Below are positions 34,261 to 45,422 of a stretch of DNA of 64,000 bases, piece after piece. Below the pieces are notes generated by a model. It was not told where the DNA came from, searched no databases, and was given only the letters and a program-made list of their open reading frames with translations. Source of the DNA: Adiantum capillus-veneris (lineage: Eukaryota; Streptophyta; Polypodiopsida; Polypodiales; Pteridaceae); NCBI GenBank assembly GCA_014529385.2, contig CM043953.1:93315342-93379341 (forward strand), read 5' to 3'. How positions within the stretch are numbered: the stretch's first letter is position 1; every line of letters starts with the position of its first letter. Both the position numbers and the translations under genes were made by a program.

Positions 34261-34390
34261 CATTTTTATTTAGTAAAGCAATAGATTCTCTAACAAAAAT
34301 CATGTACGCGAAAATTGAACTTTTCATTGACTTGTCAAAAGCTTGTGTATATACAAGGGGTATGGTGTATCCTTTCTCACTTGTCTCTAT

Positions 34391-34393
<3 letters not shown>

Positions 34394-34458
<65 letters not shown>
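34394..34458. repeat. (CT)n microsatellite
   Basis: About 32 CT units between the deletion junction and the protease remnant. Confidence 0.96.
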
Positions 34459-34462
<4 letters not shown>

Positions 34463-34930
34463 AACGTAGATTTTTCTCTTAGGAAACTTCATAGAGGTAG
34501 CCATGCAATTAAACCATGGTGCCCCTAGAATTACATCTTCATGTTTGAGGGGAGAGATAAAGAATTTTTCTTTGCCCACATTACTTTGGACATGGAGTCT
34601 CAATTTCCCAATCAAGGAAGTGATCAAGGCTTCTTGTCCCTTGAAAGTCCCATCTGCCTGCATAGTATCCCCCATCTCATAAGCTTGTATCCTTAACTTA
34701 GTAGCTAGCTCACTTGATATGAAATTATGAGTTGAGACAGGATCAAAGAGGATAAAAGCATCATGTTCTCTCACCTTGCCCCATGCATAGGCAAGTGGTG
34801 ACCCTTTACAATGACCATCCTCTTTTAGAGATTCAATCATAGAGGCTCTAGGTGGTTCATTGCGCAAGATTGATAGCCATGTCCTTGCTCCTGTAGCCAA
34901 AGAACAGGCGGGGGCTACTACCATAGCCAA
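34457..34930 (-). pseudogene. Chromovirus 2 protease region
   Basis: A frame of 157 codons. The retropepsin segment reads FILFDPVSTHNFISSELATK; the usual DSGS active site is DPVS here, so Gly is lost and catalysis would be abolished. The ILG half is VILGAPWFNCMATSM. The preceding residues are the gag-to-protease linker; traces of a Cys-rich knuckle continue to about 35040. This domain is missing from chromovirus 1. Confidence 0.72.
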
Positions 34931-35229
34931 TCTAAGGCACGACCTTGAGGGGGGTTCTAAGGGAGGAAATTGACCATCTAATCCTCTTAGAGGAACTATC
35001 CCTGAGCAACGTAGACATGGTGTCCCTCTAAAGCACCTGAGACATAAGAAGCCTACATATCAGGGTCCCTTCCCTATGTCAGTACATATTCCTTTGATGG
35101 GATAGACATTTCGACTGCCCAAACCCTTTGCTCAAGTGCTGGCATTCATAAGGGTCAGTTTGCTATTTTAGAACCAAAAAGTTTTATTGTCAAAGAGTAT
35201 CTCAAGAATCGAAGAGATAATATATTTTC

Positions 35230-35380
35230 TTACTTCTTCATGAAAGTCAAAACCGTATTTTTCTAGGGCTATAGCGAGAATGGGCTTATTTTAGCTTTCG
35301 TTAAAGTAATTGTTTTTGTATTTGTCTTAATCGTCGGCTTACTCTATGCATGGCAAAAAGGAGCTACTTTGCAGTGTGGC
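35230..35380 (+). pseudogene. ndhC: Plastid ndhC fragment (nuclear insertion of plastid DNA)
   Basis: One frame reads KVKTVFF, a stop, then LAFVKVIVFVFVLIVGLLYA and WQKGA. The order and wording match the C-terminal third of plastid NADH dehydrogenase subunit 3 (VETVF ... IVFV.ILIVGL.YAWRKGA). The nucleotide block TATGCATGGCAAAAAGGAGC closely resembles plastid copies. The N-terminal part and the terminal LEWS are not intact, and an in-frame stop is present. No neighbouring plastid gene was recognised, so the insert is small or decayed. A mitochondrial nad3 origin fits less well. Confidence 0.55.
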
Positions 35381-35842
35381 TTCTCATCTAATTTAATAGC
35401 ATCACTTTTAAAAATACCTATATCATATCCTATATGTCACGTTACGTATTTATATCATTCCTGACTTACACAAGCAAAATTCTTGATAACAACAACATGT
35501 ATAGGATTTCAACTCATTACTACTTTAGCTACTCATCTCTTTAGATTGTTTTTTATATGACTATACATGCTCATGCTAAGGTGTGTGTCGTACGTGCCTT
35601 TGTGCCATCCCTTGCCCCACCTGGGGTAACCATACAACATTGTTAGTGGGATCTTGAAAACATATTAGTACGAGGAAGCCCATTGTCCTTGCGACGCTTT
35701 TACCTCTCGCATATCAAAGTGATGGTCTTTCACCCGGTATAAGAACTTGTCTAGAGAAAGATCCAAAGCTCACAAAAGTTTGAAAAAGTTAGCAAGTATG
35801 TGTTGGCAAAGCTGAAAACTAAGCCTGAAAGGATGCAACCTT

Positions 35843-35853
35843 CTTTGATACCA
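35843..35853 (-). promoter_or_regulatory. PBS-like site and LTR start of an unassigned - strand element
   Basis: The - strand reads TGGTATCAAAG, a tRNA-iMet-type primer site, two bases from TGTTGGAAATGGG at 35856. This suggests a 5' LTR from 35856 rightwards, of unknown length, ending before or at the copia insertion (36648). No internal genes of this element were identified. Confidence 0.5.
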
Positions 35854-36647
35854 ATTGTTGGAAATGGGATTGCAGGGAAACATACATAGCTTGAAGAAGA
35901 CAAAGGAAGCTCAAGGAACACAACAGAGAGTGTATTACCTAATGTGCAATGGAAAGATAAGTTAGCCCTAAAGTGATGGACATATATACAAGGCACGGGG
36001 GAAAAAACCTCCTAGTGAGGGAAAAAATGCCCCGAAAATCCTATGTGTGTTCACACACATCACTACCAAATGTATATGGTAAAAATTAACACTTCCATAG
36101 TACTTGTTTAATCATGGTCTTTTATCTTCTCTTAAACTAACCTAGATATTGTATAATACCTAGCCACCATCATATACATAGACACCAGCATATGCATATT
36201 CTAAGTTTATTAACATTTGAACAATAGTCCATGTTTAAACATGGTCTTTTCTCTTGTTGTAAACTAATCTAGATATTGTATAATACATAGCCACCAACAT
36301 ATATGTAGCTATGAAGCCTGCTCGATACACATGGTGTTGTCTTAGTGGTAAGATAGTTCAAGAAAACAAAAATACATAGATAATCCTCATAATAAAGCTA
36401 GTTTTTATCACTATCTCACTAAAGATATGATTGAATAACCACCTCAAGCACCTTTGGATAATTATAGTTCTATATGTTTGTAGTTAATTTAGTTCTCATG
36501 AATATTTCATGCTCTTTCCCTCTCCTTCTACCTCACATCATTCCCCTACCGCACTCTCTTCATTAATTGTACCAATCTTTCACTCCCCATTTTTTTGTAA
36601 TGTGACTAAGTAATTGTAATGTACATGTACAAGAGACTGCTCAAACA

Positions 36648-37395
36648 TGTTAGGAAATAAGACGTAGCTAAATAGATAATTGAGTAGATTACTTAATGGA
36701 GAGAGACAGATTTACATACACAAGATTATAGATTAGAGAGAGAGAGAGAGTACACACGATATACGTGGTTCACCCAATGTGGGCTACGTCCACGGGAAAG
36801 CAGCCACTCAATGGCTTTAGTACTTCAAAACAAGAAGTAGTTTACAAAGGGATTATACCCTTAATGGAGCTCCCACCTTGCTTCACTCTCACCACCTCAC
36901 ACTCACCTTGTGGCATCAACTTCACACTATGAAATGTGTGTAGAAATGGCCTCCTTTTATAGGCCAAAAGGGCTGCCCTCTCTTATGAGAGGCAGCCATG
37001 TGTAGCCGCCCTTGTGCGAATAAGTCCAAATCGGACCCTCCAATCCGCCCATGTGTGGCCGCCCTTGAGAAGACAAGTCCGCTTTTGAATTCGGCCACCG
37101 GCCACCAGCCATTGACTACTGACCAACCGACCGGTTGTTTTCCGACCACTTTCCGGCCGCCGTCCGACCATAATATTCCGACGAAAAGGAATATTCCGGC
37201 GAGGGGAAAAAAAGTCTCGAGGGCCTCCGCCCCCGAGGCCCCTAAAGTTGCCCCTGATTCTTGTCCGTGAAAATTTTGGTTTCCGATGAGTGATTTTCCT
37301 TCACGCACGATGGCTTCTCCTCAGAATGGGGGCCTTACAAATGTGCGCTTTTACCACAGAAAATTACAAGGGTAAATCAAGCTCCATACTTAACA
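36648..37395 (-). mobile_element. Copia 3' LTR (left)
   Basis: 748 bp. It contains a short (GA)n, a tRNA-independent TATA-type segment (TTTTATAGG on +) and GC-rich U3 sequence. It is followed by ATCTCCCACTTGG, the complement of the polypurine tract. Confidence 0.92.
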
Positions 37396-37408
37396 ATCTC
37401 CCACTTGG
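37396..37408 (-). promoter_or_regulatory. Copia polypurine tract
   Basis: The - strand reads CCAAGTGGGAGAT directly before the LTR start TGTTAAG. The related copia copy has the same tract at 56799-56811. Confidence 0.85.
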
Positions 37409-37455
37409 AGACTGATCTCCAAAACAAACCTGTGACTGCTTTCCATCCTGGCTTC

Positions 37456-38944
37456 TTATCCTTGAATGCAGATTGAAGATGAGCAAAAGCTCAACTTCTC
37501 CTTGTTGACTACCTTTGTAAACATGTCTGCAGGATTTTCACTTGTATGCACCTTTCCTAGCATTAGCTGTCCCTCTTCCAAAAGAGTGCGTATGACGTGA
37601 TATCTCACCTCAATGTGCTTTGTCCTTAAATGAAAGGCTGAGTTCTTCGCAAGATGGATAGCACTTTGGCTATCACTGTACAAGACACAATTGTCTTGTT
37701 TGAATCCAAGCTCTTCTAAGAATCTGTGAAGCCACAGAATTTGCTTGCCTCCGTCATTGCTACATACTCTGCTTCCGTGGTAGAAAGTGAAACCACTTTC
37801 TGCAGCTTTGAAGCCCAGCTTACTGCTGTGCCTTCAACCATGAACACATAGCCAATAGTGCTCCTTCGAGTATCTTTGTCACCTGCCATATCTGCATCAG
37901 CATACCCTTCTAGAAAAATATCAGTTCCTCCAAAATACAAAGCATTTGTTGTTGTCCCTTTTAGATACCTAAGTATCCACTTCACAGCTTGCCAATGCTC
38001 TTTACCTGGGTTGTCCATGAACCTACTCACAACTCCCACTGCATGTGCAATGTCTGGCCTTGTCCAGACCATAGCATACATTAGAGAACATACCGCTGCA
38101 GCATATGGAACTTTAGACATATAGGCTATCTCCTCTTGTGTCTTTGGACACATATCCTTCGTTAGTTTAAAACGACCAGCCAAAGGTGTAGAAACTGGTT
38201 TTGGATTTTGCATTGCAAACCTTTCTAGTACCTTCTTGATGTAATCTTCTTGAGATAGCTTTATTGTCTTCTTCGTCCTGTCCCTTGATATTTTCATACC
38301 AAGTATCCTCTTTGCAGCACCTAAATCTTTCATTGAAAAAGATTTAGACAGCTCCTCTTTTAGGTCTTTGATGTCCTACATGTTAGCACTTGCAATCAGC
38401 ATGTCATCAACATACAACATTAGGATGATGAACTTCCCATCTCCCAAATTCTTCGTGTAGACGCAGTGATCCGAGTTGCATCTTGTGAATCCATGATCCA
38501 ACATCCATCAATCAAACTTCAAGTACCATTGTCTTGATGCTTGCCTTAAACCATACAAGCTCTTCTTTAATTTGCAAACGATTTTCTCCTTACCTTTTAC
38601 TTCATACCCCTTTGGTTGAAGCATGTAGATTTCCTCCTCTAAGTCATCGTGAGGGAATGCCGTATTTACATCCATTTGCTCGAGATTTAAATCATGAGTA
38701 GCCACAAGGCTTAAGACAAGCCTAATTGAGTTCATTTTACAACAAGAGAAAATATTTCATTGAAGTCAATACCTTTCTTTTGAGAAAACCCTTTTACCAC
38801 AAGCCTAGACTTGTACCTTTTCTTCCCACCTTCTTCTTCCTTCAGCTTGTACACCCATTTGTTTTGAAGTGCCCGCTTACCTTTAGGCAACTCAACCAAC
38901 TCCCATGTTTGGTTGTGATGTAGTGAGTCCATCTCCACTTGCAT
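37456..38944 (-). pseudogene. Copia reverse transcriptase and RNase H
   Basis: Fragments in transcript order: MQVEMDSLHHNQTWELVELP and NKWVYKLKEE (38944-38732), NTAFPHDDLEEEIYM and LKKSLYGLRQASRQWYLKFD (38735-38508), a stop-ridden stretch around the expected YVDD box (about 38410), then RILGMKISRDR, LMYAMVWTRPDIAHAVGVVS and VSLSTTEAEYVAMTEA (38333-37716), and RNase H SDSQSAIHLAKNSAFHLRTK with the end motif VHTSENPADMFTK (37683-37456). All domains are present but broken by at least three frame changes or stops. Confidence 0.88.
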
Positions 38945-38974
38945 GCTCTTCGTCCATTCTTCTTTGGATTCATG

Positions 38975-40114
38975 TCACATAGCTTCTTCGTATGATTCCG
39001 GCTCTCCAGAATCTGAGATCAAGAGATGGTTGAAGGAAGGAAAAAACCTTTCTGGAGGTCTACTTGCTCTTGTAGATCTTCGAGGAATAGGTTGAGGCTC
39101 CTCATTTGGTTGACGTTGTTGCACATTGTCACCGTTTGCAGTCCTTGAGTCTTCACCGTCCTCAAGCTCCATGTACTCATCACCTGTTTCTTTTGTTTGT
39201 TTTCTTTCCAAGTAATCTTTGTACATATTTTTTTCGTTAAAAATTACATCCCTACTCCTTAAGATTTTACCATCTTCACGATTCCACAGGCGATACCCAA
39301 AGTAACCTTCTCCATAGCCAATGAAGAAACACTTTTTGGACTTTGCATCTAGCTTTGATCTTAGGCTTCTATCTATGTGCATGAAAGCCTCACACCCAAA
39401 CACTTTGAGAAATGCATAATTCACCGGTTTTCCTGTCCATGCCTCTTCTGGAACTCCCCCATCGAATGCCGTTGAGGGTGACCGGTTGATTAAGTACACA
39501 GGCGTACTTACAGCTTCCGCCCAAAGCTCAAGCGGTAGGCCTTCATGTAGCCGCATGCTTCGTGCTCGCTCCATGATTGTCCTGTTCATCCTTTCCGAAA
39601 TCCCATTTTGTTGAGGTGTCCTTGGGGTTGTCCTTTGCCTCCGAATTCCATTGCTAGCACAAAAGCTTTCGAAAGCTTGGCTGCAATATTCACTTCCATT
39701 GTCGGATCTGAGGCATTTAACCTTGGTACTTGTTTCATTCTCCACAAAGGCTTTCCACCTTTGAAATATGCAAAATACATCCGATTTATTCTTCATGACA
39801 TAAACCCATGTTTTTCTAGTCGCATCGTCTATGAATGTTACATAGTACAATGAGCCACCAAGTGATGGTGTACTTGCAGGACCCCAAACATCAGAATGAA
39901 CCAACTCAAGTTTTTTATTTTTTCTTTCATTTCGTGATTTTTGAAATTTTACCCTCTTTTGTTTACCATAAACACAATCTTCACAGAACTCTAAGTCCAC
40001 TTCTTTCAAACCTGGTAGAAGCTTCTTTGTTTGAAGGATTTGCATTCCTTTGGCACTCATATTCCCAAGTCGATAGTGCCACACTGCACTGTTAACTTTT
40101 GTAGTTCTGCACAA
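38975..40114 (-). pseudogene. Copia GAG-pre-integrase and integrase
   Basis: A 379-codon open frame. The GAG-pre-integrase zinc region (AVWHYRLGNMSAKGMQIL, CEDCVYGKQKRV) is followed by the core with Asp in LVHSDVWGP, Asp in CLRSDNGSEYCS and Glu in NGISERMNRTIMERAR, giving the DDE set. The integrase C-terminus and the low-complexity linker to RT (RRSTRASRPPERFFPS) follow. The domain is intact in this reading. It overlaps the end of the gag-protease frame by 58 bases, indicating one frameshift between them. Confidence 0.9.
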
Positions 40115-41331
40115 GCTGAAGGTTGCGTGCTAACAGTACACAAGTAAAGTCTACCTACCTTTTCTCCCTTGGCAACCACCAAAGATCCCTTTGAGATCTT
40201 CCACGGTTTGTTTCCGAATACAATGTTGTGACCTTCATCGTCCAATTGTCCTGTAGAGATCCAATTTTTGAGAAGAGAAGGAACATGCCTAACATCTTTA
40301 AGCTTCCATTCATTTCCGTTAGCAGTTTTTACAGAAACTATACCTTTGCCGACAATCTCACAAGCTTCATCATCTCCCAAGTATACATACCCAAAATTAC
40401 CTTTGGTGTAGTCTTGGAAATGTTGCTTGTGTGGTGTCGCATGGAATGAAGCCCCGGAATCTACTATCCAGGAATTAGACACATTGTCTAATGAGAGAAT
40501 TAGAGCATCTTCCTCTACTTTACCTGCCACATTGGCCTCCGATGTTGGCTTGTTGTCTTGAGACTCTGTCTCCTTCTTCTTCTTGGACCAGCAATCCTTC
40601 TTGATGTGGCCCTTCTTGCCGCAGTTCCAACATTCAAGAACTGACTTTGTGCGTGACTTGCTCCGTCTTGAGCGATCACGACCCTTTTGGTTTTTGAACC
40701 TTTCCTTAGGCCTTCCTCTTGTTTCCACTGACAATTCAGCACTTGATGATTCTCCTGTACTTCTCCTTCGTATTTCCTCGCTTAGGAGAACACCCACAAC
40801 ATCATCAAACTTAAGAGTATTTGTGCCAGAAATAGAATTACTTACAGCCATCACAAGGCTGTCCCAACTATCCGGTAGAGATGATAGTATAAGGAGAGCT
40901 CGCACTTCGTCATCGAAATTGATTTTCACCGATCGAAGTTGACTTATGTTTGTGTTAAAGTCATTTAGGTGTTCTGCAACTGAACCATTCTCTGCCATCT
41001 TTAGATTGAACAAGCACTTCATAAGAAATACCTTATTGGATGCCGATGGTTTCTCGTAGAAGTCGTCAAGTGACTTCATCAAGTCCTCCCTGATCTTCAT
41101 CTCCGAAATGTTGAAGGCCACCGTTGATGCCAAGCTTAACCGGATTGTTCCCAGTGCCTTTCGATCAAGGACAATCCATGCTTCATCTGCCATCGTTGCG
41201 GGCTTCTTTGTAAGACCGCCTAGTGGCAAATAGAGGTCCTTCTGGTAGAGATAGTCTTCAATCTGCATCTTCCAATGTTGGTAGTTTTTGCCGTTGAACT
41301 TCTCAATCTTGAGCTTCCCTTCCTCCGCCAT
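40057..41331 (-). CDS. Copia gag and protease
   Basis: A 424-codon frame starting at ATG 41331, 74 bp inside the LTR boundary. Gag (KFNGKNYQHWKMQIEDYL, FLMKCLFNLKMAENGSVAEH) belongs to the copia UBN2-type gag group. A CCHC knuckle (CWNCGKKGHIKKDC) lies at about residue 230. The aspartic protease has its active site in WIVDSGASFHATPHK at about residue 285, followed by YLGDDEACEIVGKG and LKDVRHVPSLLKN. The frame is intact up to its junction with the integrase frame. Confidence 0.9.
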   Translation of the reverse strand: MAEEGKLKIEKFNGKNYQHWKMQIEDYLYQKDLYLPLGGLTKKPATMADEAWIVLDRKALGTIRLSLASTVAFNISEMKIREDLMKSLDDFYEKPSASNKVFLMKCLFNLKMAENGSVAEHLNDFNTNISQLRSVKINFDDEVRALLILSSLPDSWDSLVMAVSNSISGTNTLKFDDVVGVLLSEEIRRRSTGESSSAELSVETRGRPKERFKNQKGRDRSRRSKSRTKSVLECWNCGKKGHIKKDCWSKKKKETESQDNKPTSEANVAGKVEEDALILSLDNVSNSWIVDSGASFHATPHKQHFQDYTKGNFGYVYLGDDEACEIVGKGIVSVKTANGNEWKLKDVRHVPSLLKNWISTGQLDDEGHNIVFGNKPWKISKGSLVVAKGEKVGRLYLCTVSTQPSACAELQKLTVQCGTIDLGI

Positions 41332-41390
41332 AACTCCCCCTCAATTCAAGGAATCCTTTCCTTGAGATAATTTAGCTACGAGCAAACCTT

Positions 41391-41402
41391 GCTTTGATAC
41401 CA
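41391..41402 (-). promoter_or_regulatory. Copia primer binding site, tRNA-iMet type
   Basis: The - strand reads TGGTATCAAAGC, one base off the standard TGGTATCAGAGC, two bases inside the 5' LTR. Confidence 0.88.
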
Positions 41403-41404
41403 GT

Positions 41405-42186
41405 TGTTAGGAAATAAGACGTAGCTAAATAGATAATTGAGTAGATTACTTAATGGAGAGAAACAGATTTACATACACAAGATTATAGAGTAGAGAGAGA
41501 GAGAGAGAGAGAGATTACACACGATATTCGTGGTTCACCCAATGTGGGCTAGGTCCACGGGAATACAGCCACTCAATGGCTTTAGTACTTCAAAACAAGA
41601 AGTAGTTTACAAAGGGATTATACCCTTAATGGAGCTCCCGCCTTGCTTCACTCACACCACCTCACACTCACCTTGTTGCATCAACTTCACACTATGAAAT
41701 GTGTGTAGAAATGGCCTCCTTTTATAGGCCAAAAGGGCTGCCCTCTCTTATGAAAGGCAGCCATGTGTAGCCGCCCTTGTGCGAAGAAGTCCAAATCGGA
41801 CCCTCCAATCCGCCCATGTGTGGCCGCCCTTGAGAAGACAAGTCCTCTTTTGAATTCGGCCACCGCCCATTGAATTCAGCCAGCGGCCACCGGCCATTGA
41901 CTTTCGACCACCGGCCAACCGACCGGTTGTTTTCCGACCACTTTCCGGCCGTCATCCAGCCATAATATTCCTGCGAAAAGGAATATTCCGGCGAGGGAAA
42001 AAAAAGTCTCGGGGACCTCCGCCCCCGAGGCCCCTAAAGTTTCCCTGATTCTTGTCCGTGAAAATTTTGGTTTCCGGTCAGTGATTTTCCTTCACGCACG
42101 ATGGCTTCTCCTCATAATGGGGGCCTTACAAATGTGCGCTTTTACCACAGAAAATTACAAGGGTAAATCAGGCTCCATACTTAACA
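41405..42186 (-). mobile_element. Copia 5' LTR (right)
   Basis: 782 bp. Longer than the left LTR mainly through an insertion of about 30 bp in a GCC-rich stretch (41860-41890) and a longer (GA)n at 41491-41513. Confidence 0.92.
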
Positions 42187-42478
42187 AAACAAACCCAGTG
42201 CGAAAACTAATGGAGATGAAAAAGAACGACAAACAAGACATGGAAAACTGCGTTAAGTACCTACCCTTTGGGAAACTCTACCCTTCAACCATATGGGATT
42301 TCCATGAAGTGTGTAAACCATTGTACTCATATAAACATACCAAAACTATAACTAAACAAATATTACTCTTTTACAAGGCAAAAAACCTACCCCCTAATGT
42401 GTATAATAAGAGTGAGGGAGTGGACGGCTATGTGATAGCTATAACAAGCAAAATAAACTGGATACCGGTGTCAGGGGA
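42187..42478. other. Unassigned segment between copia and family N copy 2
   Basis: Open on the + strand (LPFGKLYPSTIWDFHEV...), with no recognised domain. It is the continuation of the pre-insertion DNA left of 36647. No function is proposed. Confidence 0.4.
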
Positions 42479-43184
42479 TATGTGTTTGCTACATGAGCCG
42501 AGCAGGCACCAGCGGGCCTCTGCCTATGGGAGGTGTAAAAGAGAGAGAACAAGAACAACTGATGCAACTGACTCTGGCAATCTCCATAATCATCAATTAA
42601 TTGATTAATACATTTGAGTACAACTTAACCTTTAGCCAAGGCGGGCTGTTAACAGCATCGTAACTTGGATCGTCTGCTACTAACTAGGAGTTTAAGCTCC
42701 CGCTTAACAGAATAACCGGGCCGTTAACGACACCGGGGCTAACAATTATTTAATCAATCTCTAGTCGATGACGGTGATGATAATTATCTCTTGTCACTTC
42801 ATCTGCTTCGAGTTCCCTTAGATTCAGCAAGCTTCAATTTTGTCAATTATTTTGCAGCTTCCTGCTCCTTATGCTTTGCACTGGCTTAATTGCCGATAGC
42901 TTTTAACTTCTTCCTGCTCTTCAGGTGCTACCCGAAACTTTATCCCTTGCTTGGTTGCCTCAACCAGGCTTGTCCTATGCTTCTTCTACTTCGATCGAGT
43001 TCTCCTTCTCAAGCTTGCTTTTGCTTAATTTAAATTTGCCGCCTTAGTTGCTTCGGAAAAGCTTCAATCTCCTTCCCTATTTCTCTTGCCCTTCTCCTTG
43101 CTTGATGCCCTTCTCCATCTCCCTTTTCTTCTCAAGGGCCGAGAGAGAGAAAGAACACGAGCCTTCCTTGTCTTGCCCGAGAAC

Positions 43185-43188
<4 letters not shown>

Positions 43189-43223
<35 letters not shown>
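43189..43223. repeat. (GA)n microsatellite
   Basis: About 17 GA units in the family N LTR. Confidence 0.94.
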
Positions 43224-43229
<6 letters not shown>

Positions 43230-43698
43230 CTTTGCTTGTCGAGGATGAGCCGCGAGCTTCTTCCCCTTCTCACCCTTCGACTCCTTGCTCCTCCTTATAC
43301 CTTGCCCTTGGTTACCTCCTCGTTAACTCCCTTATTTCCTGTTTGCTTGCAATACCCCCATCCCATGCAAAAGCGTCCCTTTCTATTGTTAGCGTGCCCT
43401 CTCCCTTCAATAGTGCTGCCACTACTGACGTGGCATGAGAACGGCCGCTATGATGTGGTAGTCGACGATTTTGGCAGCTCAGATCATGACCCCACTGGTG
43501 CTAGAAGGGAGTTCCATGGCGTGCTTGTCATCTTTTGTTTCATGAAGGTCGCGTTCTAAGCCTCACCGAGCCCACTGCGAGCTCGTCTCCTCTTCCCTAC
43601 GCCTCCTTCGCTGCCTGCACGTTTTTTCCCATTTTCTTTTTCCTCCTCTTCACACAATGGGTGGCCATTGTTTTTTAATGGATTTTGTTATTTTACTT

Positions 43699-43845
43699 GG
43701 GCGGCCACAACCCCTTACTTGGGGCCGACTAAAGAATCGGCCAAAGCTTCTCCATTGGGCGGCCACAACCCCTTACTACATGCCGACTAAAGCATCGGCC
43801 AAAGCTTCTCCATTGGGTGGCCATAGCCCCCTTGGCTCTAGGCGG
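43699..43845. repeat. 58-bp tandem repeat, 2.5 copies
   Basis: Units begin GGGCGGCCACAACCCCTTAC at 43699 and 43757, and GGGTGGCCATAGCCCC at 43815. They lie within the family N LTR. Confidence 0.85.
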
Positions 43846-44685
43846 CCTTGCCACTTGGTTAAGTTGGGTGGCCTTTTGGCGGCTTGCTTCCCTTGTAAGG
43901 GCACCACATTTGGCATACACGCCGGCCATCCTTGTCAAGGCTCTCATTAGCCCTAAACTCACAATATCATCGCGAATTTTACTGCCCATATCGGCATCTT
44001 GAATAATGAAAAAATTACCCAGCTCAGCAGTGCCTGCAACTGCCATCGGCTGCAAGTCGTACTATCTGATCAAGTCGGACTCTTCATAGCGAGTCGTAAA
44101 TTCCTGTAGACTTCTCAAGCTGCATAGAATGCATACAAACCTTGGTGAGGCTGTTAATTTCTAGATGGCACTCCGACCGAACGGACCAGGTTGGTACGGA
44201 ACTGGCCCCCGGTGCATCTTTAACGGCCAATAACTTGGTAACCGGAACTCCGATCACTGATCTAAAAAGACTAATGCCCTCCACAAAGTGAGCACTTCAT
44301 GCCCGTGCATTCATTTCATCTCTGTCACTTCAGCTGCAATTGCCCAATCCAGTACGGATCTACAATCGACTTGAACCTTAAATTGCCATAACTTTTGCAC
44401 CGTAGCTCCAATTGATGAGCCGTAAAGACAGGCCGATAGAGCACTTGAAGCACTGCAGTTTTAGATCATAACATCCCATATGTGCTCACTTCAAGCATAG
44501 TCCTTTTTATCATCATTAAGGCATGTTTTGGCCCTTTTAAGCCGCATCTGGCATACATTAACCATTAAGCTTGGCGTGTTAACAAGCCTTGATCACTACT
44601 CAATAAATGTGTAGGCTTCAAAGAAGCTTAACTTGCATTTTGTTGCTCTTTTTCTCTTCATGGCAGCGGAGCTGCACGACATCCA

Positions 44686-44696
44686 CCCCCTCTGAA
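44686..44696 (-). promoter_or_regulatory. Family N copy 2 polypurine tract
   Basis: The - strand reads TTCAGAGGGGG directly before the LTR start TGGATGTC. The same word lies at the same place in copy 1 (26641-26651). Confidence 0.72.
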
Positions 44697-45422
44697 CCTG
44701 AACACCCTCCAGCCTGTGCCAACTGCACTTCAATTCGCATCTGCTATAGATACCTTATGCTCTTTTCCATCATCAGACTAACATAACTGGTAAACATATG
44801 AAAAATGAAATAAGGCTTATACCCTATCATCAATGTTCTAGCTTAATCATTAGGTAGTTGCCCATCAAAAATCTTTGAACCACATCTGCCGTATCTTCAA
44901 AGCATTCAATTATGGAAAATCTGTTTAGTGAATGCCGCCAGACTCAAGTGCTCCAGTTAATGATGCACACGGCTTGACCATTAAGCTCGCTTTAGGGAAC
45001 CTTGTCAAGCTCAAATATGCCTTACTCTCTCTGCACGCGGAATGGCCGTCAAGTTCTGGTAGTAGAACCAACTCAAAAGATGTGAAGATACTTCATCAAT
45101 TGTCCAAAAAAATCAATTGGAAGCCAGCCATGTAATCTTATTGACTGCATTACCGAAAACTCTTCTGACTTAGCATAGATCTAGAAAACAAAACCTTGCA
45201 CCATGCAACCTGCTACATCAGATAGCTGGTACTCTTCAAATCTGCAACTAGCACTTTAGTAGCCCCCGGGATCAAATGAGAACCCAATCATTTGCCCCAC
45301 TGTAATCATTCCTTTTAAAAAACTTGCACCATCCTCCAAGATCTTAGGAAAAATACAAGAATTTCCAATCATTACAGCATAAACATAAATTAACCCACAA
45401 ATATTCATGCAAACTGCCTGGA
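44697..45422. other. Family N copy 2, 3' untranslated part
   Basis: Between the polypurine tract and the end of the acidic ORFs. No coding sequence or repeat was recognised. Confidence 0.5.

Larger units (their letters stand above)
36648..42186 (-). mobile_element. Structurally complete Ty1/copia element, AAACA target duplication
   Basis: 5,539 bp bounded by LTRs (36648-37395 and 41405-42186), both starting TGTTAGGAAATAAG and ending TACTTAACA on the + strand. AAACA flanks both sides (36643-36647 and 42187-42191). PBS, gag, protease, integrase, RT, RNase H and polypurine tract are in the standard copia order. By eye, the LTRs differ by roughly 25 substitutions over about 740 bp plus small indels, so the element is not recent. 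Pol has several stops and frameshifts. Confidence 0.93.
42479..44685 (-). mobile_element. Family N copy 2, 3' LTR
   Basis: About 2,207 bp on the + strand, from TGTCAGGGGATATG to GACATCCA, followed by CCCCCTCTGAAC (polypurine complement). The first 660 bp are repeated at 47518-48172, which identifies it as an LTR. It contains a (GA)n (43189-43223) and a 58-bp tandem repeat (43699-43845). Confidence 0.75.

Noticed and set aside
42081-42608. 175-codon + strand frame at the copia right LTR
   Set aside because: It spans the LTR end, the AAACA duplication and the family N LTR start, so it cannot be one gene.
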